A stretch of 46,126 nt of DNA from Clostridiales bacterium (GTDB taxonomy: Bacteria > Bacillota > Clostridia > Lachnospirales > Lachnospiraceae): contig JAJBVE010000030.1 in assembly GCA_020859995.1 (NCBI GenBank), positions 1 through 46,126 on the forward strand. Reading direction: 5' to 3'. Below the pieces are notes generated by a model, which was not told the origin of the DNA, did not search any database, and saw only the letters and a list, made by a program, of their open reading frames with translations. The position numbers and the translations under genes are program-made. Below, one piece after another: positions 34,467 to 43,429 of this stretch (the first letter of the stretch is position 1; each line of letters starts with the position of its first letter).

Positions 34467-34553
34467 TTTTGTCAGGCGATAGACTGAGAGAGGCTTTGAG
34501 GTATCGGACAGGGATCTGTGGCCTGACCAGAATAGTAAAGGGAGAAAACGATT

Positions 34554-35600
34554 ATGAGCATGACCATGAACGCGCTGGTGCTTCACGGCGTCGGCGATTT
34601 GAAATATGAACAGGTGGAGAAGCCCGCTCCGGGACCGGGCGAGGTGCTTTTGCAGGTAAAGGCCTGCGGGATCTGCTCGAGCGATATTCCTCGGATTTAC
34701 AAGACCGGGACGTACCATTTTCCGACCATCCCGGGACATGAGTTCGCCGGACAGATCGTGATGACGGGAGAAGGCGCAGACGCGGCCCTCCTCGGCAGAC
34801 GGGCGGCGGTATTTCCGCTCCTTCCCTGCCGGGAATGCGAGCCGTGTGCGAAAGGGCAGTACGCCCAGTGCAAACATTATAATTATTTCGGTTCCCGCTG
34901 TGACGGAGGCTTTGCGGAGTATCTGGCGGTGCCCGTCTGGAATCTGGTTCTTTTTGATGAAAACCTGGACTATAAAACCGCAGCGCTGTGCGAGCCGTCG
35001 GCAGTCAGCCTGCACGCTATCCATGTCGCCGGACAGGTAAAAGGACGGACCGTAGCGATCGTAGGCGCGGGGACCATCGCCTTTTTAATCGCCGCTTTCG
35101 CGGCCAATCAGGGCGCAAAAAAGGTCATCGTGTGCGGCCGAAGCCAGGCTAAGCTGGATTTTGCCAGAAAGCTGGGATACGGAGTCGCCAACACCAGCGA
35201 AGGAAGCGTCGAGGAACAGGTAAAAGCACAGCTTGACGGAGAAGGCGCGGATATTGTATTTGAGTGTGTTGGCAAGGCTTCCACCGCCGGAAACGCTGTA
35301 GAAGCGTGCGGCACCTTCGGCACCGTTGTCCTCGTAGGTAATCCGGAAGGCGATATGACATTTGAAAAAAATACCTACTGGAAAATCCTTCGCCAGCAGA
35401 TCACAGTGAAGGGCACCTGGAATTCCAGCTACAATTCAGAAGTCAACGACTGGCAGGACGCGCTTTCCCTCATGGCAGAAAATCCGGACGCCTTTGCCGC
35501 GCTGGTGACGCAGACGTATCCGCTTTCCGAGTACGAAGCCGCCATGGCGTGCGTGCGCGACAGCAGACAGTTCAGCCTGAAGGTGATGTTTGAAATTTAA
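34554..35600 (+). CDS. tarJ: Zinc-dependent alcohol dehydrogenase, TarJ-like
   Basis: A 348-residue medium-chain dehydrogenase. The catalytic zinc site shows C41 (ACGICSSDI) and GHE (61-63); the structural zinc site has C92, C95, C98 and C106 (PCRECEPC then C). The NAD(P) fold has VAIVGAGTIAFLIAAFAA. In TarJ enzymes this fold reduces ribulose-5-phosphate to ribitol-5-phosphate, the TarI substrate. Polyol dehydrogenases such as galactitol-1-phosphate dehydrogenase look similar, so the assignment rests on position: 87 bp after tarI, with rpe nearby. The ribosome binding site AAGGGAG lies 9 nt before the ATG; ATGs two and four codons later are alternatives. Confidence 0.75.
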   Translation: MSMTMNALVLHGVGDLKYEQVEKPAPGPGEVLLQVKACGICSSDIPRIYKTGTYHFPTIPGHEFAGQIVMTGEGADAALLGRRAAVFPLLPCRECEPCAKGQYAQCKHYNYFGSRCDGGFAEYLAVPVWNLVLFDENLDYKTAALCEPSAVSLHAIHVAGQVKGRTVAIVGAGTIAFLIAAFAANQGAKKVIVCGRSQAKLDFARKLGYGVANTSEGSVEEQVKAQLDGEGADIVFECVGKASTAGNAVEACGTFGTVVLVGNPEGDMTFEKNTYWKILRQQITVKGTWNSSYNSEVNDWQDALSLMAENPDAFAALVTQTYPLSEYEAAMACVRDSRQFSLKVMFEI

Positions 35601-35617
35601 ATAAAAATATTTATAGT
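35590..35617 (+). promoter_or_regulatory. Promoter candidate of the large beta-helix gene
   Basis: TTGAAA (35590-35595), 16 nt, TATAGT (35612-35617), overlapping the tarJ stop codon. It would give a leader of about 20 nt with AAGGAGG. Confidence 0.5.
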
Positions 35618-35645
35618 AAAAATACTTAATAACAAGGAGGACGTT

Positions 35646-38600
35646 ATGAAGAAGAAGGTAGTTTCATGGTTACTGGCATGCGCGATGATCGCGTCTGCCG
35701 CTGGGATGGCTCCCGCGTACACAGCGGAAGCTGAGGATCTGTATGAGGAAATCCTCATTGTGGAGCCGGAGGAAGAGACGGCTGCCGCGGACACCTCCGC
35801 GGGTGAGGACAGCAGCAGCGCGGATCAGACAGATACTTTGATCGACAGTGTGGAAGTGCTGGTAGAAACCAATGCGGCGGAGACGAGCACGGAAACAGAG
35901 GCAGCGGCGGCAGAGACGAGCGCGGCAGCAGAGACGGTCTCAGAAGCGGAGACATCCGCAGAGAATGACTTCCTCAATGGCGGGATTTCTGTGGCGACGA
36001 TTGAGACAGTCGATGATCCGGGAATTGCCGAGGCGACGCTTGATGAGGCCGGGGCTGCCGAGGCCGCGGTCGAAGCCGGATCAGAAGCCGTGGTTTCGGA
36101 GGATGGCTATGTGGTTCTCACGGTTTCCGCGTCGGATATTAAATCCAACAACAGCTCCGCCATTCAGGATGCGCTGGATGAAGCCAGAGACAACGCGACC
36201 AGCAGCCAGCCGTATAAGGTAGTCATTCCCCTGCCGTCAGGAAGTACCAGCTATACCTATACGCTTGATGCCAGCCTGCATATTTACAGCAATACCTGGC
36301 TGTATGTGACGAGCGGCGTTACGCTGAAGCAGGAATCCGGGCGTGAAGCGAATATGATTATGGTAGGTGCGTCTACAGAAACGGGTGCGACACACAGCGG
36401 CTATTGTTATACAAACATTACCATAGAAGGCGGCATCTGGAATGAAAATGGGAACAGCAATACCCTGATGAAAGCGGCGCATACGTCGAATCTTACCATT
36501 AAAAACTGCACCCTGAAGAATGCGAAGAATGCGCATCTTATGGAAATCGCCGGAGTCAGCGGCGTAACGATTTCCGGATGCACTTTCCAGGACCAGTCGC
36601 TGACTGCTACGAGCAAGAAAGCATACGAAGCGATCCAGATTGATATTCTGGAAGAATCCCATTTCCCGTCCTACACCTATCAGGACCTGGCAACAAAAAA
36701 TATTACAATTAAAAACTGTACCTTTAAAAATGTTCCGCGCGGCATCGGCAGCCATACGGCAGTGCTTAACAACCCGGTCAATACGATCAGCATTACCGGC
36801 TGTACCTTTACCAACTGCAGAAGTGCCGCAATCCAGGGCATGAACTGGATCAATGTTACCATCAGCGGAAATACCATCAACGCGAATTCGGAATCTGACG
36901 CGGCGTCGCCGCGCGGGATCGTCCTTTACTCTATTTATGATTCCGGTACCTTCTTATCCACTACTCTGGCAAAGGAGGGCGGACTTTCCGCTGCTTCATC
37001 GACCAGCTATCAGACGCCGTCAACGAACATGAATATCGTGATATCCAATAATACCATCACCTGTAAGGGAACGGATCCGTATGCCGACTATGAAGGAGTC
37101 GCCATTATGGTGCGCGGTTTCTCGACCTCCTATGAAAGCGCGGGTATTGATGAGGACAGCGGCGGTGATCCGATTCCGGATGGAAACTACTATGTCAGCG
37201 GCGTAACCATTTCCGGCAATACGATTACGACAGCCAGCAACGGCATCCGCCTGTATGACACGAGAAATTCTACAGTTACGCAGAACACCATTACTTATAG
37301 CGGTAAGACGAGCAGCGCCATCTCTTATTATGGCATTCAGCTGACAACGGACAGCACGGGCAATACCGTTACGAGCAATACAATTAAAAGTGCGCAGTCC
37401 AACGGAATTTACGTATTTTCGGACTCCTCCGCGTCCAGCATCACAGGAAATACCATTACTTCCGCCGGAAAATATGGGATTGATGTAGAGAATGCGACAG
37501 TTACTACTATAAAAAACAACAAGATTTCCAGTTCGGGTACCAACGGCATTTATGTCTTTGATTCCGGAAAGGTGACTACGATCACCGGCAACACGATTTC
37601 CAAAGCAGGCAAGTATGGGATCGCGCTGGAAAAGGGAACGGTCGGAACGATCAGCAGCAATACGATCACGAGTCCGAAGGACAATGGCATTTTTGTTTAC
37701 AACTCCAGTAAGGTAACCAGCACTATCAGCGGAAATACGATTACGTCAGCCGGTGAGTATGGGATTGATGTGGAGAAAGCGACAGTGGCTACCATTGAAA
37801 GCAATACCATTTCCAGCCCGGCCACAAACGGCATTTATGTAGTCAGCTCCGGAAAAGTGACTACGATCACCGGCAACACAATCAGCAGTGCCGGAAAATA
37901 CGGGATTGTGCTGGAAAAGGGAACCGCCGGAACGATCAGCAGCAATACGATTTCAAGCCCGAAGGTAAATGGTATTTTTGTTTATAATTCCAGCAAAGTG
38001 ACCAGCGCGATCAGCAAAAATAAGATCACGTCAGCCGGCAAATATGGAATTGACGTGGAAAACGCGACCGTGAAAAGCATTAAGAGCAACACGATTACCA
38101 ACCCGGCATCGAACGGTATTTACGTGGTCAGCTCCGGAGAAGTGACCACAATCAGCAGCAATAAAATCAGCAGCGCCGGAAACTACGGGATCGCGCTGGA
38201 AAAAGGAACAGTCGGAACGATCAGCAGCAATACCATCTCGAGTCCGAAGGTAAATGGTATTTTCATCTACAACTCGAGTAAAGTAACCAGCACAATCAGC
38301 GGGAATAAGATCACCTCTGCGACCAAGTACGGCATTGATGTGGAAAAAGCAACGGTGAAAACCATCGAAAGCAACACGATTACTAGCCCGAAGATAAACG
38401 GTATTTATGTAGTCAATTCTGGAAAGGTGACAACGATCAGTGGAAATACGATCAGCAAAGCCGGAAAGTACGGGATCGCGCTGGAAAAAGGAACCGTCGG
38501 GACGATCGACAGCAATACCATCTCGAGTCCGAAGGTAAATGGTATTTTTATTTACAACTCCAGTAAGGTGACCGGAAAAATTAGCAAGAACACGATCACG

Positions 38601-39341
38601 GCGGCGACCAAGTATGGTATTGATGTGGAAAAAGCGACGGTGGCCACGATTCATGCAAATACGATCACCAGCCCCAAAATAAACGGTATCTATGTTTACA
38701 ATTCGGCTACGGTGACGACTATCAGCAGCAACAAAATTACATCAGCCGGAAAATATGGCATTGATGTGGAAAAATCTACGGTTACGACGATTAAGAGCAA
38801 TACGATTACGAGCGCGGCAGTGAATGGCATCTATGTCTTTGATTCCAGCACGGTATCGACTGCCAGCAGCAACAAGATTTCATCAGCCGGAAAATATGGA
38901 ATTGGCGTAGACAAAAAGAGCACCCTGAGCAGCATTAAGAACAACACGATCACCAGCTCGAAGAGCCATGGAATCTTTGTGCAGGACTCCAGCAAGATTA
39001 AGACAATCTCCGGCAATACGATCAAAACCTGCTCAGGACGCGGCATCTCGATCAATTCCCTGAAGTCGGACCTGACCATCAGCGGAAATACGATTACGAA
39101 GTGTAAGACGGATGCCCAGCTTTTCCTGAATCCGCAGACCACGTCCTATACGATTACGGTCAGCGATAATACGATCACAGGTACGTCGGCGACCAGCGGA
39201 ATCTATGGAACGAAGTGTAAGGTTTCTATATCAGGAAATACGATTACGTCGTCGAAGGTCGCTGTCAACATGACATCGACCGTGACGGGGAAAGTCGGCA
39301 GCAATAAATATTCCGGCAACGCGAAAAACTCTACTATGTAG
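35646..39341 (+). CDS. Giant secreted parallel beta-helix repeat protein
   Basis: A 1231-residue secreted protein. The signal peptide MKKKVVSWLLACAMIASAAG (cleavage near AYTAEAE, about residue 27) is followed by an acidic, T/A/E-rich spacer to about 150. Residues about 158-1231 are beta-helix coils of the PbH1/NosD type (ITISGNTI, GIYVYNSSKVTTI). The first part is irregular; from about residue 600 coils of about 22-25 residues are organised in four-coil, 95-residue modules encoded by 285-bp tandem repeats. There is no LPXTG or C-terminal membrane anchor. Such folds occur in glycan lyases and adhesins; no catalytic residues are evident. AAGGAGG lies 6-8 nt before the ATG. It sits between tarJ and rpe, so it may bind the surface polymer. 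Confidence 0.85.
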   Translation: MKKKVVSWLLACAMIASAAGMAPAYTAEAEDLYEEILIVEPEEETAAADTSAGEDSSSADQTDTLIDSVEVLVETNAAETSTETEAAAAETSAAAETVSEAETSAENDFLNGGISVATIETVDDPGIAEATLDEAGAAEAAVEAGSEAVVSEDGYVVLTVSASDIKSNNSSAIQDALDEARDNATSSQPYKVVIPLPSGSTSYTYTLDASLHIYSNTWLYVTSGVTLKQESGREANMIMVGASTETGATHSGYCYTNITIEGGIWNENGNSNTLMKAAHTSNLTIKNCTLKNAKNAHLMEIAGVSGVTISGCTFQDQSLTATSKKAYEAIQIDILEESHFPSYTYQDLATKNITIKNCTFKNVPRGIGSHTAVLNNPVNTISITGCTFTNCRSAAIQGMNWINVTISGNTINANSESDAASPRGIVLYSIYDSGTFLSTTLAKEGGLSAASSTSYQTPSTNMNIVISNNTITCKGTDPYADYEGVAIMVRGFSTSYESAGIDEDSGGDPIPDGNYYVSGVTISGNTITTASNGIRLYDTRNSTVTQNTITYSGKTSSAISYYGIQLTTDSTGNTVTSNTIKSAQSNGIYVFSDSSASSITGNTITSAGKYGIDVENATVTTIKNNKISSSGTNGIYVFDSGKVTTITGNTISKAGKYGIALEKGTVGTISSNTITSPKDNGIFVYNSSKVTSTISGNTITSAGEYGIDVEKATVATIESNTISSPATNGIYVVSSGKVTTITGNTISSAGKYGIVLEKGTAGTISSNTISSPKVNGIFVYNSSKVTSAISKNKITSAGKYGIDVENATVKSIKSNTITNPASNGIYVVSSGEVTTISSNKISSAGNYGIALEKGTVGTISSNTISSPKVNGIFIYNSSKVTSTISGNKITSATKYGIDVEKATVKTIESNTITSPKINGIYVVNSGKVTTISGNTISKAGKYGIALEKGTVGTIDSNTISSPKVNGIFIYNSSKVTGKISKNTITAATKYGIDVEKATVATIHANTITSPKINGIYVYNSATVTTISSNKITSAGKYGIDVEKSTVTTIKSNTITSAAVNGIYVFDSSTVSTASSNKISSAGKYGIGVDKKSTLSSIKNNTITSSKSHGIFVQDSSKIKTISGNTIKTCSGRGISINSLKSDLTISGNTITKCKTDAQLFLNPQTTSYTITVSDNTITGTSATSGIYGTKCKVSISGNTITSSKVAVNMTSTVTGKVGSNKYSGNAKNSTM
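37440..38865 (+). repeat. 285-bp tandem repeats in the beta-helix gene
   Basis: The same TGAC landmark before an ATCA-type coil start recurs at 37573, 37858, 38143, 38428 and 38713, exactly 285 bp apart. Units encode 95 residues as four coils. Roughly five copies; boundaries are approximate. Confidence 0.85.
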
Positions 39342-39427
39342 GCAAAAACGGTACTGTTTGTTACAGATCTTCATGGTGTTATGTATCGCTGTGAGATGCT
39401 CAGAGAGTGAGTAAGGCGGCTGTTTAG

Positions 39428-39460
39428 TACGGTACTTCGCGCTCGCCGCGGAGTACCGTA
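39428..39460. repeat. Dispersed hairpin repeat, copy 2
   Basis: TACGGTACTTCGCG (39428-39441), loop CTCGC, CGCGGAGTACCGTA (39447-39460): 14-bp stem with one G-U pair. Same loop and core as 20469-20493. It may also terminate the beta-helix transcript. Confidence 0.75.
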
Positions 39461-39520
39461 TAAAAGGAGATGGAATTGCCACGAAGCGTAAATTAGAAAG
39501 AAAGAGAGAATGCAGCATTT

Positions 39521-40192
39521 ATGGAGCGTAAAGGAAAAATAGCGGCCTCTGTCATGTGCGCGGGGTTTGACCAGGTCATGACCTACGTGCGTGAATTTGA
39601 AGGGTATGGGATCGAGTACCTCCATGTAGATGTCATGGACGGTAATTTTGTACCCAATCTGGCCTATGGACCGGACTTTGTCAAGAGGCTGCGCAGCCTG
39701 ACGGATATTACCATTGACTGCCATTTTATGGTGGACCGCGCGGAGGAGAAGCTGAAGTGGTTTGATTTCCAGCCGGGAGAGCAGGTATCACTTCATTATG
39801 AAGGCACCTGTCATATCCAGAAGTGTCTGGATTATCTGCAGAAAAGGGGAGTACGCGCGATGATCGCGATCAATCCCGGCACACCGATCCAGGTGCTGGA
39901 GGAAGTAGCGGATTATATTGCCGGGGTACTGGTCCTGACCGTGAATCCAGGGTTTACGGGGCAGAAAATTGTTCCCCATACGATTGAAAAAGCCGGCCGG
40001 GTGCGGAAACTGCTTGATGAATTGGGACATCCGGAGGTCGACATCGAGGTGGACGGCAACATTTCCGTAGAAAACGCGGCGAAGCTTTACGCGCAGGGCG
40101 CGGATATCTTTGTCGGGGGCACGTCGAGCATTTTCCGCCCAGGCGATCTGGGTGAGCAGATCAAAGCCATGCGCGGCGCGATCGGCTGGTAA
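39521..40192 (+). CDS. rpe: Ribulose-phosphate 3-epimerase family protein
   Basis: A 223-residue TIM-barrel epimerase that interconverts ribulose-5-phosphate and xylulose-5-phosphate. Motifs: LHVDVMDGNFVPNLAYGP with metal ligands H35 and D37, DCHFMV (H68), INPGTP, LVLTVNPGFTGQ and DIEVDGNIS (catalytic aspartate). The first loop reads SVMCAGF where most Rpe enzymes have SILSADF, so it is a divergent member and related hexulose-phosphate epimerases are possible. In this locus it could supply ribulose-5-phosphate to TarJ for CDP-ribitol. It is followed after 40 bp by a TarL-like gene, so it likely heads an operon ending at 43423. Confidence 0.85.
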   Translation: MERKGKIAASVMCAGFDQVMTYVREFEGYGIEYLHVDVMDGNFVPNLAYGPDFVKRLRSLTDITIDCHFMVDRAEEKLKWFDFQPGEQVSLHYEGTCHIQKCLDYLQKRGVRAMIAINPGTPIQVLEEVADYIAGVLVLTVNPGFTGQKIVPHTIEKAGRVRKLLDELGHPEVDIEVDGNISVENAAKLYAQGADIFVGGTSSIFRPGDLGEQIKAMRGAIGW

Positions 40193-40232
40193 GAAGACTT
40201 TGAGAAAAATACGGTTACAGGAGGAACTACAG

Positions 40233-42065
40233 ATGGACTACAGCCTGAAAGTGAGAGAAATTCATATCCAGGCGAATCAGATCAGGTTTGTTGTTGACGG
40301 AGAGTTTGAGTATCTCGGACCGCTCTCCAAACCGAAGGTCATTCTTTATTTTGAAAATGGAGAAGAGGATCGCAGAATTCCTCTGGTTATCAAAAAAATC
40401 GAACAGGATGAAGAGGAACAAACGGTTATTTTTCACAGCGATTATACCTATCTTCTGGATCAGCTGTTCTGGAAATCCAGAAATTGCGGAAATGACATCC
40501 GGATGTATTTCCATGTCCTCTATGGCGCATACTACGAGGAATATATCCCGATAAAAATAGAGCCGGAGCTCTTTGAGCAGGACAGTCTGGTATATCAGTG
40601 TAGTATTAAGGAAAATTTTCTTGTGTTCACGCATCAGCCGGACTGGAAGAAAAAGCTGGAGCAGTTTGAACACGTACATAGCGGCTGGAAAATAAAAAAG
40701 ACGCTGAACAAGATCTATCACTGGCTGTCTTTTGTCCTGGCACTGTGTCTCCTGCCCTGGTTTCTGTTTGACGGCCTGCTGGCAACGGTCGGAATCATCG
40801 ACTACGCGGAAGGAAAGGAGCAGGCGAAGAAAAAGAGCCTGCTGGGAAAATATGTCGTCCACGTGAATGCCCGGCTGCACTATCTGAGTCAGCATAAGAT
40901 CTCACTCCGGAACGCCCGGCAGGAAGTGGTCCGACAGATCACAAATGCCAAAAAACGCCGGTTTATCCGCTTATTTAACCGCATGAAGGACTCCATGCCT
41001 CTGGAGCCGCGGAGGATTTCTTTCATCTCAGTCAGACGGAATGAACTGTCCGGCAACTTTGCTTTTGTTTATGAAAAGATCAAAGATGATAAGGATCTGG
41101 ACATTCAGATGTATTTAAGCACGAAGGATCTTTATCATATGACAAATGCCGAGATGAAGCGCTTTGCGCTGCTCTGCGCGACCAGCAAGGTCATTGTTCT
41201 GGATGAATATACGCCGTATGTGCATTATCTGACCACCAGGGAAGAGACGAAGATTGTCCAACTCTGGCACGCGTGCGGAGCCTTTAAGACATTCGGTTTC
41301 ACCAGACTGGGCAAACCGAAGGGCTCTCCGCAGAAGACGGCGATGCACCGCAGCTATGATTACGTGACCGTCAGCACGAAGAATGTCCGCATCTGTCATT
41401 CCGAGGGCTTTGGTATCCCGACGGCTAACGTGGTTCCGACCGGCATTCCGCGCAGTGATGTGTTCTTTGACGAGAAATACAAGGAGCAGACCAGAGCGCG
41501 CCTGTATGAGCAGTATCCGATGCTGCAGGGGAAAAAGGTGATTCTCTTCGCGCCGACTTTCCGCGGCAATGTGAAAGAGGATGCCTATTATCCAATGGAA
41601 AGGTTCCAGGTCGGCGAGTTTATGGACGCGGTCGGTGAGGAATATTTCCTGCTGATCAAGCATCATCCGTTTGTCCAGACAAGTCACCCGGTACCGGAGG
41701 AATATCAGGACAGGGTGCTGGATCTCTCCGCGGAGACAGAACTGAATGACCTTCTGTTTATCACAGACTTGATTATTACGGATTATTCTTCTCTGGTATT
41801 TGAGGCATCCCTGCTGGATATCCCGATGCTGTTCTACACCTTTGACCTGAAGAAATATATTTCAGAGCGTGATTTTTATTTTGATTTTCAGTCTTTTGTG
41901 CCGGGACATTTCTTCTATACACAGAAGAAGCTGGAGCAAGCAATTGTGGAGCAGGACTTTGCGCAAGAAAAAGTGGAGGCGTTTAAGAAGCGGTTCTTTG
42001 ACGACTTCGACGGGCGTTCTACGGAGCGGGTCGTGGCATTATTATATAAGGCAATGGGAGAATAA
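40233..42065 (+). CDS. CDP-polyol phosphotransferase (TagF/TarL-like), paralogue 2, with membrane segment
   Basis: A 610-residue paralogue of the 31755 gene, sharing the beta-rich N-terminus (MDYSLKVREIHIQANQIRFV) and catalytic motifs VQLWHACGAFKTFGFTRLG, VVPTGIPRSDVFFDEKY, LFAPTFRGN, LLIKHHPFV and IITDYSSLVFEASLL. It differs by a hydrophobic segment at about 160-185 (WLSFVLALCLLPWFLFDGLL), absent from paralogue 1, which would embed or attach it to the membrane. The start at 40233 has AGGAGG 8 nt upstream; the in-frame extension back to 40110 overlaps rpe and is rejected. It may add a different polyol-phosphate, or prime rather than extend the chain. Confidence 0.88.
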   Translation: MDYSLKVREIHIQANQIRFVVDGEFEYLGPLSKPKVILYFENGEEDRRIPLVIKKIEQDEEEQTVIFHSDYTYLLDQLFWKSRNCGNDIRMYFHVLYGAYYEEYIPIKIEPELFEQDSLVYQCSIKENFLVFTHQPDWKKKLEQFEHVHSGWKIKKTLNKIYHWLSFVLALCLLPWFLFDGLLATVGIIDYAEGKEQAKKKSLLGKYVVHVNARLHYLSQHKISLRNARQEVVRQITNAKKRRFIRLFNRMKDSMPLEPRRISFISVRRNELSGNFAFVYEKIKDDKDLDIQMYLSTKDLYHMTNAEMKRFALLCATSKVIVLDEYTPYVHYLTTREETKIVQLWHACGAFKTFGFTRLGKPKGSPQKTAMHRSYDYVTVSTKNVRICHSEGFGIPTANVVPTGIPRSDVFFDEKYKEQTRARLYEQYPMLQGKKVILFAPTFRGNVKEDAYYPMERFQVGEFMDAVGEEYFLLIKHHPFVQTSHPVPEEYQDRVLDLSAETELNDLLFITDLIITDYSSLVFEASLLDIPMLFYTFDLKKYISERDFYFDFQSFVPGHFFYTQKKLEQAIVEQDFAQEKVEAFKKRFFDDFDGRSTERVVALLYKAMGE

Positions 42066-42119
42066 AGTGAAAACGCGAAAACAGTGCAGTATGAAAGGCA
42101 TGGCGCAAGGAGAAAATTT

Positions 42120-43328
42120 ATGAAATATGGTCTTTTGCTGAATAAGGGAAATGTCAATATCGGCGATGATATTCAGGCATTCGCTGCGGCGCAGTTTCTG
42201 CCATCTTTTGATTATCTGGTAGAGCGCGAGCATATTGATGATTTTGTATCGGATGACGGGGAGCCTGTAGGGGTCATTATGAATGCCTGGTATATGTGGG
42301 CAAAATGGAACTGGCCGCCCTCAAAATACATTCATCCGTGCTTTGTCGGGTTCCACTACGCGGACCATCAGTTGTCGAAGCAGCCAGGGTCGCCGTTTAA
42401 ATATGAGTTTTTACATGGGATCGGCGGACAGTATCTGAAGGACTATGGACCGATTGGCTGCAGAGATTATTATACGCTGGAGCAGCTGCAGAAACTGGGG
42501 ATTCCCTCGTATTTCAGCGGATGTATTACCCTGACTCTGCCGAAAATGCCGGAAAGAAAGAACAAAGGAAGCTATATTTGCCTGGTTGGCCTGGATGCGA
42601 AGGTAGAAAAACGCATCAAAAAAATGCTGGCGGGGAAAGACATCGAGATCAAGGTGGTTTCCCATACAAGAGAACGGGACGTAGATATGCCTTGGAGCGA
42701 AAGAGAGAAGATCGTGAAAGATCATCTTACGCTTTATCAAAATGCCCGCTGCGTGGTGACGAAGAAACTGCATTGCTCCCTCCCGTGCCTGGCCATGGAG
42801 GTTCCGGTCTGCCTGATTAAGCAGATGGACGATGACATCCGTTTTTCTCCTTATTATGAGTATTTACATCATATCAGAACCAGTGATTTTATGGCTGGAA
42901 ATTATGAATATGACTTCTTAAATCCGCCGGCGAATAAGGATAATTACAAGGAATGCAGAGAAAAGCTGATTCAGACCATTCAGACCTTTGTGGAACAGAC
43001 GAAGGACATAAATCCGACCGTGGAGGAGTTGGATCGAAGAACCTATTCTCCGCAGGAACTGCTGCTGTGGCGGCATGACACCATGAAGGTATCCATGGAT
43101 CAGTGGCTGGTGAAGTACCGGGAGATTCAGAAAAAGTATGCCGCTCTGCAGAAGGAAGACAAGCAGAACAAAGCGTTAATCGAAAAACTGAAATCGTCTA
43201 CGCAGGAAAATGAGAAAATCTATCAGGAAGCGGAGCAGTTGAAAAAGGAACCAGAACCGGAGCTTGATCTTCAGAAAGCTGGCAGAAAGCTGAAGCAGGT
43301 AGTAAATAAAATCAAGAGAAAATTCTAA
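42120..43328 (+). CDS. Polysaccharide pyruvyl transferase family protein
   Basis: A 402-residue protein opening MKYGLLLNKGNVNIGDDIQA, the start typical of polysaccharide pyruvyltransferases that add ketal-linked pyruvate from PEP to sugar residues of exopolymers. The core reaches about residue 300 and includes IGCRDYYTLEQLQKLGIPSY, YFSGCITLTL and RCVVTKKLHCSLPCLAMEVP, the family's nucleotide-fold and H-containing motif. The C-terminus (about 330-402) is a charged coiled coil (YREIQKKYAALQKEDKQNKA) ending in a basic tail, which could anchor it to a complex or the membrane. AAGGAG lies 7 nt before the ATG. It is last in the rpe operon. Confidence 0.85.
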   Translation: MKYGLLLNKGNVNIGDDIQAFAAAQFLPSFDYLVEREHIDDFVSDDGEPVGVIMNAWYMWAKWNWPPSKYIHPCFVGFHYADHQLSKQPGSPFKYEFLHGIGGQYLKDYGPIGCRDYYTLEQLQKLGIPSYFSGCITLTLPKMPERKNKGSYICLVGLDAKVEKRIKKMLAGKDIEIKVVSHTRERDVDMPWSEREKIVKDHLTLYQNARCVVTKKLHCSLPCLAMEVPVCLIKQMDDDIRFSPYYEYLHHIRTSDFMAGNYEYDFLNPPANKDNYKECREKLIQTIQTFVEQTKDINPTVEELDRRTYSPQELLLWRHDTMKVSMDQWLVKYREIQKKYAALQKEDKQNKALIEKLKSSTQENEKIYQEAEQLKKEPEPELDLQKAGRKLKQVVNKIKRKF

Positions 43329-43394
43329 AAATCTGAATTTGGCTTGTTTAAGTGTGTTGTGGGCGCGTGAAACCTACGCACACTATGTGCATAA

Positions 43395-43423
43395 GACAGC
43401 CCGGGTATTTGACCCGGGCTGTC
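43395..43423 (+). terminator. Terminator after the pyruvyltransferase gene
   Basis: GACAGCCCGGGT (43395-43406), loop ATTTG, ACCCGGGCTGTC (43412-43423): perfect 12-bp stem, followed by the T-rich AGTCTGTTATTGTTTGT. It may also serve the convergent remnant. Confidence 0.8.
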
Positions 43424-43429
43424 AGTCTG

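Noticed and set aside
37440-38865. Regular repeats considered as CRISPR
   Set aside because: The period is 285 bp, in frame within a signal-peptide protein, with no short repeat-unique spacer pattern.
35646-39341. Search for a sortase (LPXTG) anchor in the beta-helix protein
   Set aside because: The C-terminus ends in SGNAKNSTM with no LPXTG, hydrophobic segment or basic tail.
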